From the NCBI GenBank assembly GCA_034687125.1, contig JAQGBZ010000029.1, positions 62,001-126,000 of the forward strand: a DNA stretch of 64,000 nt, written 5' to 3'. Positions 1 to 11,992 of this stretch are shown here, in pieces. Every line of letters begins with the position of its first letter. The stretch's first letter is position 1. The stretch comes from Neelides folsomi. Taxonomy: Eukaryota > Arthropoda > Collembola > Neelipleona > Neelidae. The translations under genes and the position numbers were made by a program. The notes beneath the pieces were generated by a model. That model had not been told where the DNA came from. It searched no databases and saw only the letters and a program-made list of their open reading frames with translations.

Positions 1-563
1 TGTCTTCAAGGATTAATGCTAGTGAACATGATTATTTTTTATTATATGATTCATTCCATTCATAAGAAGAATGTAATATTAATCATTAACATGTAAACAT
101 TTAGTATATTTTGATAATCTTACTTGAATATCATTCACGAACCATACAATGTTTGGCTTTGGAAAACTTTTCTCAACTGAGCACATCTGAAATTATGTTC
201 AAATGCTTCATTAATTTGCTAAAATGCATTTTTATAAGTCAACTGTACACCAATAATGTTCAATTATAGTTACTGGAAATGTTATTAATATTTTAACCCA
301 AGTCTAGATAATTATAAATAGCATAGTATGGGTTAAATTAGAATATTGAGAAAGAGCTAAAGAGTTATACAAGTTATATTAATTACTACGTCTGTAATAT
401 GATTTTATCGAATAACTCAATTTAAAGTTAGCAACTTCCTCTTTCACAACCAATTTGCTTGTCTTAATTGAGCAAGTAATGTCAAAAACTTTTCCTAATT
501 TGATCAAATATTAACAAAGGAAAAGTTGTTCATTGGACAATTATTTTAACTTTTGTAACTTAC
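1..563. other. Likely intron of the Beat-like gene
   Basis: AT-rich sequence after the GTAAGT donor of the last visible Beat-like exon. No open frame with coding character was seen on either strand. The next Beat exon (the Cys of Ig domain 2) would be expected to the left, outside the window. Confidence 0.6.
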
Positions 564-1113
564 AGCAGAGAAATTATCTCCAATGTTGTACCAAGGGAGC
601 ATCCCATTGATAATTGGCCCTCTTGTCGGAAGAACTGTTGAATGAAAGAAGCGTGACAATTACGAGAGGTTTCCCAACATTTCCTTAATGTTCAATTTCC
701 TTACCCATCACATTAAGCGGTTTTTCTTCAAAGACTGTTTGGAAAGTCGGAGCGTCGGCAGAAACCTCACATCTGTAAACTCCTTTGCTTAAGAGGCTGA
801 GGGGACCAATGAGGATTTCGTTGAGGGAAGAATTCCTTTCCTGTTCAAATGACCCGATCAGTAAGCCAATTAACACCCACTTCTCTCCTTGTTAAGCTCA
901 CATTCACGAAGACGCCGGCTAAAGGGAATGTTGTGATTGGAGGGGAATCCTTTTTCCGGAATCGGAAAAACTCGTGCCCATCTTTGTACCATTTGAGGGT
1001 GTAGAGCGAGTCGTTGAGTCCCAATTGGAAACTACAGCGAAGTAAAATGGTTCTATTCAAAATTCCATATGATGGAATCACCGTTCCAGCAAGCTTTAAA
1101 CCGGCTGAAATTC
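564..1113 (-). CDS. Beaten-path (Beat)-like immunoglobulin protein, partial (3 internal exons)
   Basis: Three exons join in frame on the minus strand: 902-1113, 705-840 and 564-634, with introns of 61 and 70 bp and matching phases (0, then 1). The product is one V-type Ig domain with its Cys pair: 'LLRCSF' near the start, then 'KWYKDGHEFFRF', 'FPLAGVFVN' and 'GVYRCEVSADAPTFQTV'. This is the signature of Beat proteins, secreted or membrane guidance proteins that bind Side-type partners on motor axons and muscle. The third exon ('VLPTRGPIINGMLPWYNIGD') opens the linker to a second Ig domain, and a GTAAGT donor follows it at 563. The signal-peptide exon should lie above 1114 and the remaining exons below 564; neither was found, so introns are large or the exons are outside. 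The family call is firm; which Beat paralogue it is cannot be told. Confidence 0.88.
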
Positions 1114-4100
1114 CTATAATGAGAAAAAAATGCTCTTTTAATTGACATTGCATTTTATGTCAATAAAGTGGATAAATATAATGGTTTATTTATCCAATAA
1201 ATATTGACTCTTGGTATTATAGCCCATGAAGTTTTTAATATAAAAGGGCGGATTAAAACTAGAGGAGAAATCAAATATGACAAAGGCGATAGAAAATATA
1301 ATACAATCTCGTAAAATGCACATGGTGTTAAAAAAAGTGCACACAATGTGTACACATTTTATATAGTGTACATTTGGTATCTTTTTGAAGATTTTTATGC
1401 CCTTGTAAAAATAAAGAATTCTTTCAAATATCTGTCTCGAGCAGCTTAAAAGCTTTTTCATCGATATCATGGAGTGGTCGAGGGATATAGTTGACAAAGT
1501 GTCGAGGCGAGTGTTGAAGTATCTTGAGACTCATATTTGGAATAATATACGAGCATAGATGGATTGATGCCCGTCCTCATTGTCATGAAGGGGGGATTCG
1601 GGGTTTATGCGGCTATAAAAGTGAGCTGAGCCCTTGAGAGATCTCCTCCAAGATAAGGAAGAGGGCGAAATGAATTAGGCGGAGGGAATGAAATCTAAAC
1701 AGAGGATTGGGGATGGAAGATAAGGGCCATTCATTACATGACATATGACTCATCCCCTCCATCAAATAGATCGTGAGGGAAGTTTCCATTCTTGGGGAAA
1801 GAAGAAGGAAGCATCACAGTATGCACAGTGCACATTCTCAGTTAGGTTTAGTTGTGTAATCAGGATGTGAGCCTTGTGATTTTCTCCTTACTTCCGACCG
1901 AGACTCCACGATGGAACCGGAATTGGAATTGGAAAAGGATATTGACTATGGAAGTGGGATCTGCTCATCCCTCTTTAATAATGCCTTTGTTTACTACCCT
2001 ATTCCCATTTTACTATTTCCCAATGTTGTAAATGCATAGCAGTAAGTATGTTGAATGACTTGTCTTTAAAATACATACTTTGGTATTTTAAACATTCAAT
2101 TCATAGCTTAATTTGTTTTTTAATGGTGTTTTTTACAATAAAATTAAAAACTGAGCATTTAATACAAAACATACTCATACTAAGTTGTTATTTAGTTTTT
2201 TGAACGAGAATGAATGTATGGAATATAATCTGTAAGGTACTTGTATGAGTGTATGAGTAACAATATTTTTCTTTCATCATCCATTATATATTTTCCTTTT
2301 AGGAATTATTACAGGGAGCTTGGGGGTGTTGCAGAGAGCGAGATGGCAAATCCCCGTGCCAAGAGGCAGTTGGGCCCAACGAGTAGGAAAATATGATGGA
2401 CAACTCTCCCTTGGCTCATCCATCCCCGGAAAAGGAATCATATTTGTTCACTCGCCCGAAATCGTGTCTGTATATTAGATGTGGTGAGAGCGGAACTCGA
2501 TTTTCTCCCTATTGCCCTCAGAACAACACAGGAGGAGCTTCCCCACCCTCCTGTTCCATAACTCCTCCACGTCTCCACTCGATGGACATTTGTAATAGTT
2601 TGGCCCCGGATCGAGGAGATTTCTATCTCATCATCGGCTCGGAGTTTCATCGAGTTGTTTCGTCGAGTTTCTCTTCATATTTTCCCATCATTTTCATTTG
2701 GGAGAGAGGAAGTTTGTGGGAGAGAATCCTCCCCATCATTCCTTCATTCTCCGCAAGTTCATTCTTTCTACATTCACAGCTTTTCATGTTCAGACTCAAT
2801 TCGAAGGATCAAAAGGACGATTTTCATTTCTCCCCTCCTTTCCATGAATCTAATAAACGTGGCTGAGAATATATGAACAGCATGAGTTTATGAGTTTTAC
2901 TTCTGCACGAGATGATATATAGACTCTGATTCCCTTTCATGCTCAAAATTCAGATACAGAGGAATGGGGAAAAAATGCCATTTCCTCAAACTCATTATGA
3001 ATATTCACTCTCTGGAAATGATTTCGGAGACTTCTCCAAAATTATTTTCTCAATTTCCGCATTCTCACATTGTTCATTTTTATTCACAGTATAGCTATTT
3101 AGGAGTTATCATCATACTCATATTACATGCATTAATGACTGAACAATCGGATATGAATTTTAATATAGGCAATTTTCAATTATCACTCTCATGCTTATCT
3201 TTTGCAAAAATATCAAATTCCATCAGTTATTTTGTCTATGATTGAATAGATTATTAAACGACCATTTTTTACCTTCCTTGAATTTAGAGTTATCGGAAAG
3301 AGGATCGATAATGTAAATGAAATATTTACCTGCCATAAATGAAAACCTTTTTTAATATTTTGCTCCAAATTCCAAAAATATAAAACTCGCTTTTAGTATT
3401 TCTCATCTAAAGCTATTTGCGAATAAATTCCTTCAAATTCTTCTCAAAAGGGCATTCAAAATGGGGAAATTGAATTTAATGAATAATAAATATGTGAACT
3501 GGGCGGGAGGTGGGAGAGTAAATGGATTTGCATTAACGAAACACGCTGAAGATGAAAAATGACATTGGAGCGTAAATTGATAGTTTGTCGGTCTAACGGT
3601 CTTCATATGATATTCCGAAAATTGAATCATGTTCCGAGTTCCCACGGTAGGGCCGTTTACCCGGCATATGGCATTGAATGTAAAACAAAAGAGCAGGACT
3701 ATATTCGTCACATTGGTCTATCCTATATACCATTACATTACTTGGTCATGTATGGAAGTGGAGGTTTCCTCAAGGGACTCCTTCCATTCGGGAGTAAAGT
3801 GAAGGAGCGAGTGGAAGGGAGAGCAAGTGTTCAATTATCTCTTCGTCCCAACCATTACCCTTCCCAACAGCCGAAGTGGATCAAAGGACGGTTTGGTGAT
3901 CCTGGACGTATCCATTCCCTTCTGCTCTCTATACCTCATCCCCTCCTTCCTGATTGCTTCCATTGTCCCGAATCTGAAGGGAGAGGCTAATTCCCCAAAT
4001 CCACTGCATCAGCCCAAGTCCAAACCATTTCAACAATGCCTTTTCCCCATTCAAAATTGAGGAGAGCAAATGAGGGGAATAGAGAGTATATGACAGATTG

Positions 4101-7100
4101 AACAGTCTGACATAGGATCCTGCCCTTTGATTTCACTCTTATGCTCCAATGCTCCTGTGTCTATATATCCGAATATGTACCATGGTATGTATTGTATTTA
4201 TTGTGGACTTTTATTAATGTATCGTATAGCACATAGCTTAATATTATCATAAAGGACTTTACAAAGTCTGCTCTAGTTACTGTATAATGGAGTGAAAGAG
4301 GGAAATTGAGGCATTTGCCAAGCGTGTGTGTTGTGTGTGGACCATTTGCACACGCTTTCTCGCCCTTTTGAACCATTTGATGGAGAGTGAGAGGGTCGTG
4401 GTGGACGGTTGACCTCACCGATCCACCTCAATTGAATTAACAGATTCATCCTCATTGAGCTTAGTGGATTAAGATGATTTAGCTCGCTACTTTCGCTTCA
4501 CTTCATCCCTCTGCTTAACCAATTTCCACTTAATCTGCTCAATAACCATGTCCTGGGGAAATGATGCTTTTATGCAAACTTTGAAATAACCAATTCAAAA
4601 ATTTCTTATATGGAAGTTACATTTTATGAAAAACTAATGTATTCGAACTCTGAACTCATTAATAAAGATGAAACGTGGGGGCTTCACACTCTTGTAAAAT
4701 CAATGAAGGTTCATTATAAGCTGAAAGTTTTAATTGAAGGTCATAATCAAATTAGTACATTCAACACTTCCCAAAGCTAAAGAGTTAATTACTCAAATCT
4801 CTGCTCGCTCTTGTGGCTCTAGTGTATATTTACTATGTAGCTGGAATTATTTACGCTCATTCATTGAACAATTTATCCACTCAGGAGGAACATTAATTTC
4901 TATCATGAGTAAACAAATCATAAACTTATAAGGCTTAAATATAAAATTACGAACTTTGATTATAAAAGCTTTTATTAATTTACAGTACTTTAATGGCGAA
5001 AGATGCGATCGTTCTTATTTTATTAATTACTATAAAATCTGTTAATTAATGAATCATTTAAATTAATTCTTATAAAATGATAAAAAATAGTTAAAATTCC
5101 TTACTTGGACTGAGAAAGAGGAGTATTGTAAATAAAAGTCTGTTCTCCCAATTTGCCATCATTTTCAAGTATTGCATGGTGAAGGAGAAGCACGGAAGTT
5201 ATTTCGTTTGAGTGATGATTTGAGTTTAAGCTTCGCCAGGGGTTAATTCTCGTCCATTTTCACACATTTATGTTGGCTTGATTTGAGTTTATCCTTGTTT
5301 TAAACTTCTCTTTCGAATAACTTCATAGACAAGGCATGGTGCATTCGTCTCTGACAGATCCAAAGGAGCTATAAAGTTAAAATCCTAATTTTGATTCAAA
5401 CTATTCTGTGACTAAAAGTTCTTTTATGAAAATATTAATTGAACAGAAAAGTTGTTCTTCTGAAGATTGACACGCACGGATTAATAGGACTAGGAGCAAT
5501 AAAGAAATATACGAACAGTTTAAACGAATCTTCTCAAGGGAGAAAAAGAGTCGAACGCCGAGTGACGGTAAATAAACAAAGTTCTAGAAGCTTATAATAA
5601 ATATAGCCCGTAAGTAGTAGACCACTTCTTTTCTTCAGTGGAGGTGAAGAGGTGAAGAAGAAGAATCCCTATTAAATATATTTTATCTCACTGAACACGA
5701 AGAGGCGACGTAGCGCAAAATACTCCTTCCTCTATTGACACAAATGAGAAAAAGATAAGAGACTCGTCCAAATGAGTTTGGCAGGTGAAAGGGCGATGAA
5801 TAAGACCTTGCCTTTTCCTTCTTTTTTTCTGATTAAACTTTGGTCGAACACGATTTTTCTCTTTCACACCAATCTCCAATATTTTAAGGATAAATCAAAT
5901 TTTTATCGATCTTTTGAACTTAATCGGTAAATGGGTTCAAGAAATATTTGTATAAAACTTCTTTCTTTATTCAATTAAAGAAAGTTTGACGTTTGCCAAC
6001 CTATCAAATCCACACTTACACACACACAATTCAATAAAGCGAAAGTTAAATGGAATAACTTGACTTATTTTTTCCGATTGTCACTATTTTCACTAATCTT
6101 GGATGAAATTGACTTTATTTATCAAAATGGTTCTTATGTAATGACGAGTTATGATCACGTATTTAAATTAAAAATTATTTATGACTGGTGAGAATTAATC
6201 AATTATGGATGTGGAAGTGGGAATTGATTAATTACATATAGGTATAATAGTAGTAATTAGTAGTAGATTTAATATATTTTATGTATATTAGTATAGAAAG
6301 TTGCGGTGTGGATCGTCGGGCGGATGGTGAAGGAGTGAGGAACTCAACACAGGATCTCATCCTTCCCATGATTCATTTCCGCCTCTTCATCTCTCCCCAC
6401 TCGGCAGTCATCCCTTACGTTACGCAATATCCAAACACCCCCAAAGACTCAAAGAACAACCAGGGAAAGCCAACAACGTTCAATGCTTTTCTCACACCAG
6501 CACATCATTCTTCAACTCTTTTCAATGCTTTTTATTTGCACGTTTTTCCAATACTTCTTAATTGATTTCTTACAATGAATTTGTGAAAGCTCGAGACTTT
6601 TTGGCCTTTTTGGAAAAAACTCAACATCTATAGACCTATAATGATATAAAAGCAAATATGATATGACCTCAAAATAAAACGAAAAAAATTAGAACTAAAA
6701 TAAAAAAGCATTTTGTATGTAATTTATTGCCAAAAATAACAATGTTGCCCATATTTGCTTGTAGAATTATAAAAATTATTCTACTTTATATGCAAAAAGC
6801 ATCAAATGACAAATAGAGCATATGCCTCAGTGTTGTTCATGTTAAGAGATGACTTATGGCCCAAGGGGAAGCGAATATAAATACAAGGATTGGATTTGAA
6901 TACAAAACAGTAGAATTTGATTCACTCTCCATTTCATTTGACCGCCGTTGATGAATATCCGGACAAAGAAAGAGGCGAATCAATTTTCCATAAATAAGGA
7001 TACGGATGTAAGAATCAAAGTAAACATACGGTTTCTGGCTTTCTGGTGTGGGGATTTGGTCATTTAATACTGAAATGATATATTCGTATATTCTTATACG

Positions 7101-10100
7101 AATATTTGAATCTTTGAATGGTATTTGATTATTTGATGATGATATACACATTCATTTCATAAATATGTAATATGAATGTATCTGTATATTACTCATACTG
7201 TCGTACTCATTAGACTCATCTCGTCATCACTCATAAATTTCATTATATTGACAATCTGTAGAATTGAGAATATTTTCAATTTAGCTTCATTTCTAAATAA
7301 TGTGAATCTCTGACTCCACATTAAATAAATTGCATTCGGATCGGATGCATTTTATTTTTCATCATTCTCGTCTCATCAATCAAGTTGAATTAGATAGACC
7401 GTTACTGTGCATCTAAACATTGGCAATTGGCAACACACTGAACTAGTGTTCTCAATTTATACAAAAATTCAAATCAATCTGATGCCATATTTATATGAAA
7501 TGCGGGTTTGGGTTCTTATCCTTAAACCCCACAAAGAGACTACTATTCATGAACAATATTGAAGACTGTAAACAGATTATCCCAACCATATACGACCCCA
7601 TATGTATGATACCATATCGAAATCGTCGGATGAACGACGACGAAGCATCTCTTCGAAATGTGGATTGAATTGGATTTGGAAAATGTCCAATGATCGTATG
7701 GAAAAGTGCCCCTACGCGTGATATTGTGTGTATCGCGGAGTGATCCCTTGGCTGCTGGATGAGCAAATAATGAAACCGGGATGGATGGTGGATATTGGGT
7801 AGGAGGGCCGGGTGGAGTGGTACTCGAGATAATAATGGACCCCGGGACGTAGTGTGTGCTGACGAAGCAGACAGTACCGGCCCCCCTTGGGGATCCCATA
7901 ATATTTTACAGGAACCCCGGCAGCCTCTAATCACATGCATCCATTACGAAGACCCGCATCGGAGGAAATGCTTATTTATTCCCGCCTCTCATGCACAGCC
8001 CGATTCTTCGCTTAAAAGCAGGAGCCATTAAAATGACGTTCCATGCTGGTCCTCCCACCATCCCGCTCCTTTTCATCCCGCTTCTCACGTTCGCCCTCTG
8101 AGACTCCCAGAAAGAGTCCATTAAATACATGAACTAAATTTATAAGAGACATTTCTTACATTCGAAGACGCCGTGTCAAAAGGATTATGCACAAAGATAT
8201 GATGGCCATATGAAAAGAAAACGGTTGAGCAGATAGCAGTACAAGAAAGTGTAAGTGAAGAGAAGCCCGAGATCTGAGATCGTAAAGAATAAAATTGTCT
8301 ATATATTCATATGAAACTAACTAACTGCGCTATGTGTAGGGCATTACTTTCATACATTTATAAATATATTATACTAGTCTGACATATTCTAAAGAACTCT
8401 GTAACATTCAAAATTTTACACTTTTCTCACATGGGAAAAGCGAAGAGAATTTCACTTACTTACTCCACTTACTTTAGAAGATTTTAACTCAAGGACGGTT
8501 ATTGTATCGAGTGAATTTTTCATTTCACAATTTCACATTTTGATATAAAATATGAACATTCAAAATAGTCACTAAAACGTTCAAATCCACTACAATATTT
8601 TAAACGTTGGCATTCATTATTGGTAGCAATAAAATGAACGGAGTTTAAAAATGAGCGTCGTCTGTGGAGTTGAGTCGTAAAGTTGAGCTCACTTTGGATT
8701 TAATCTACCAAACTAATCTGTGAGGCTTAGGAAGTATGTATGGAGAAAGAAGGGGATTGAACGGATCCGATAACGAGCCAATTGAGTAAGTGGGAGTTGA
8801 GTGTCTTCTTCGGCACACTCCAGACTGCAGTATCGGAAAGCGGAAGACCATTAATTGAGCTCGACATTTAAGGCCGGCCGAAATAGAATAAGAGTATAAA
8901 ATATTGGGACTTGGGAAGTACATTTTGAGGCAAATGTTTATTTATCTAAAGTAGTAGGAGAGTGAAGTTGAGTCAATTGAGGCAGTGAGGGAGGAAATCG
9001 GATTTATTGGCTTCCTCGTCGTCTGATCGCTCGGGGCAGTCGAGATAACCAATGCCCGACAGTCCACAATCTCAAATTATACTGCAGCACAACGAGTGAT
9101 ATCATTTGAACAAAATGCAAGAAATAGGGAAGAATATACCATATTTACCATTATAATACTTACTGAAGATGAGTACCATACGATACAATGCATCAGATGC
9201 AGTGTACCTAAAATATAAGATCGAGCATTGACTACCTATGGACTATGTATTTTACAAAAGCTTTATCTATTACTTATACTCGTAATTCATAAAATCTGAT
9301 TCTTTTGTACTCGCACGTAGGTAGGTATGGATTATGGATCAATAGAATGCAATAAATTTGGTATGGTACGAATTTTAATTTACTTTGTATTATAGGTATT
9401 GTAATCTTTAATGTGTTATATGATTATATGCCTCTAAACTATAGTATGCTTAAATTACATGTCGTGTACGATGTACGATACATACATATTTGTATCTATG
9501 TATCATCATGTGTTCTAGATATATATACATATAAATAGATATAAAGTGAGTATTTTGGATAAATGTAGTATTTGAGCTACCCGCAGATCCACCCAGAGAA
9601 AATCTCGTTTGAAATCATTGAATCTCTGACTATGCTGAGCTATATGGCTTATCAAGAGCTATCTTAATCAATTCTCCCAGGCTCGAACGCCTCAAGTCAT
9701 CATTTCCATTTATATAAACTTCTCTGGAGGATTTTCAAATTCACTTGGTTCCTCATATAGCCATGTAGAGAAAAGTTAGACCACGACAGATTTCCTTAAT
9801 TTGAAACTCTTTTGGTATTCCGCAACCCTCCCTATGCTTTTATGGTAATTTGCATCAAATTTTATGCTGTGCACAAATGAACTAATGCATAATACTGCTT
9901 CATTTATTTTTGATACTTCAAATTGCCCAACGCTAAATGGGGCATTGGTTAAATTAAAAAGTTAGGTATAATTACAAAGTTAAAACTGATTACATTAAAA
10001 TCTAAAAGTAGTTATATAAAATATTTAGCGTTTCATAAACTTAGTTTCTTTCAATTGATCAAAGGAATTAGTCTTTCAATATTATAAATATTATTATCTC

Positions 10101-10251
10101 AAGGAAACATAAAAATTTTCAGTATTTTTATTTCTTCTGCCTTCCTCGCTTTGCTTTTGAATCATTCATCGTATCTGTAAAAACGACCTGTAATTTCCAA
10201 ATAAGGATTAATTTTTAAGTAACATATATAAAGTAAGGTTGTTTGTAATTT
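1114..10251. other. Gene-empty 9.1 kb with GC-richer islands
   Basis: This stretch lies between the Beat-like exons and OGG1 and probably includes the first intron and promoter of the Beat-like gene. The open frames in it (for example 2393-2866 +, 3559-3990 +, 6281-6565 +, 7491-7940 -) show no recognisable domain, amphipathic pattern or splice partners, and some rely on non-ATG starts. Base composition is not uniform: about 2300-2870, 3550-4060, 6290-6560 and 7620-8110 are clearly GC-richer than the flanks and carry CpG dinucleotides. These could be regulatory islands or untranslated exons. No tRNA, repeat array or transposon ends were recognised. Confidence 0.5.
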
Positions 10252-11604
10252 TTAGATATGATCATGTGATCCAATCAAAATTCTTTTCAAAGATAAATTA
10301 AAGCTAATTACAGCCTGTGCCCATCCAGCATATTTCCCGTAAACAGATCGAAAATGATTTGAGATTTCATAATATCCCTTTTCTGTCAGAGTTTTCTCTT
10401 TAGCAAGATGTGGTAGGGCTATTTTGCCTAAATTATGCATATGAACATCAATTGGAACTGCATCATTAAATCCTAATGACATTAGGCATACACAGTCCGC
10501 AACCTAAATAAACGAAAAAATTAAATTAAAAAACTTAAATAAAATCTGGGAGATTTACTCTATTTATTACAAAAATATTTAAATTAAATGTGGCGTTAAA
10601 ATTGAATAAGATAATAATAAGATTTAAGATATTTTTAATTGGACCTTTCTTCCAACTCCTTGGAATTTCATTAGTTCGGTTCTTGCTTCTTCGAATGTCA
10701 TTTTCTTAAGAGAATTTAAATGGTCTTCTCCACCCATTTCGAAAAGCAATTCAGCAGTTTTCGAAATGTATCCCGCTCTATACCCAAATTTTTCCTTCTT
10801 TAAAAATTCCTCAACTCCTTGAACCTTTTTATTCCCAATAAAATTCTCAATTTTAGGGAAATCGTAAAACTTTGTCCCTTCAATTTCCACAATTTCATCT
10901 CCGAAGGTACTTGCAAGCTTTTCGACCATAGAAGTAATTCTTGTAATGTTGTTATTAGCTGAGCAAATGAATGCAAAGAGAGCCTCGACTGGATTTTGAT
11001 TTAAAACACGAATCCCTTTAAGTTTCCCATCTTTAACTTTCTCAGCGAACTTTTTGTCTTTCTCGCTCCATTCAGCGTATAGTTGAGACAACGAAACGTC
11101 GAGTTGAAAATAATCTTTTAACAGTTTGTAGTTGACTTCATCTGATTCTTTAACAGCTTCTATAACTTTGTACAAAATTTGAGTAGGCTCTTGTCGAAGG
11201 AACCAAACTTTTCGAGAAAATACTCCAACCCAATCAGTTGATTTTAAATCATCGATAAAGTTCTCTTCGGCTCTTTTCCATCTGAAACATTAAATATTAA
11301 TATTTGTTACGTATTTAAAAATATGCACCTTATGAAGTGTACAAAATATAAATAATTGGATTATAATATTTTACCTAAAACTCTGTCCACCAATTAACAC
11401 CACATCAATATCAAGTTCTTTCTTTGTCACTTCAATTGCCTTCCAATCAACTTTAAACTTTTTACGTTCTATACCATGTTCATTGTTTTTATTTACAACT
11501 TGCACCGGGTCAAGAATCTCGATTCCTCTTTTCTTCCCTCTTCCAATTGGTTTAGCCGGCTTGACCATTTTTATTAATCTATACAAAAACATTAAACTCC
11601 CCAT
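10252..11604 (-). CDS. OGG1: 8-oxoguanine DNA glycosylase/AP lyase OGG1
   Basis: Three exons (11375-11604, 10645-11281, 10252-10503) give 372 residues. OGG1 excises 8-oxoguanine from C-paired DNA and nicks the abasic site; it works in nucleus and mitochondria. The N-terminal OGG domain shows 'GGQSFRW', followed by 'YFQLDVSLSQLY' and 'SANNNITRIT'. The helix-hairpin-helix-GPD core reads 'FQGVGRK' then 'VADCVCLM' and 'VPIDVHMH'. The catalytic Lys (residue 289) and Asp (308) are present with the same 19-residue spacing as human K249/D268. 'YGKYAGWAQAV' near the C-terminus is also typical. The first 20 residues, hydrophobic and basic without acidic residues before 'KPAKP', could be a mitochondrial signal; a second Met (residue 13) is possible. 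The donor of intron 2 is GTCCAA, weak for this window, but the junction K|VADC is exact. It is head-to-head with MED15. Confidence 0.95.
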
Positions 11605-11992
11605 TAAAATTTATTAATTTTAACTACCATTAAAAGCCAATTAAGGTATTTTGGAAAAGATTAATACCTTTGTTTTGCTAATAATTAAAGAGATTAAATT
11701 AAAGACGGTGAGGTGAGGAAGTGAGGATGTTCCCGGGATGGATCTTTGAACTTGAATGTCATAAGGGAGCAAGAGTTAGGTGAAGAGAAAGGGAAAAGTG
11801 TTTTCCAACCTTTTGGCTTCATCTGTCCCACAAATTGTCAATTTGATTTGGTGAGAGTTGCGAAGTTGCAAATCAGATGAGTCAGATCTGATGTTTTGAA
11901 AACAACAACCACCGACCATCATCGTTCCTCTTCAGCCCATCGGCCATCATTAATCGTGTATAAGATCAATTGGGATATTGTTTTTATCCCAA
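11605..11992. promoter_or_regulatory. Divergent OGG1/MED15 promoter region
   Basis: The two start codons are 388 bp apart and point away from each other, so both core promoters and 5' UTRs must fit here or be shared. A GC-richer block lies at about 11720-11960. One AP-1 type palindromic core, TGAGTCA, is at 11878-11884. No clear TATA box was identified. Housekeeping genes are often paired this way; shared regulation is inference. Confidence 0.5.

Noticed and set aside
2393-2866. 157-codon plus-strand open frame
   Set aside because: Irregular composition, no domain, no splice support, and overlapping open frames on both strands suggest a composition effect.
7491-7940. 149-codon minus-strand open frame in a GC-rich island
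   Set aside because: No ATG start, no signal peptide or domain, and residue use looks random; GC-rich composition alone explains the lack of stops.
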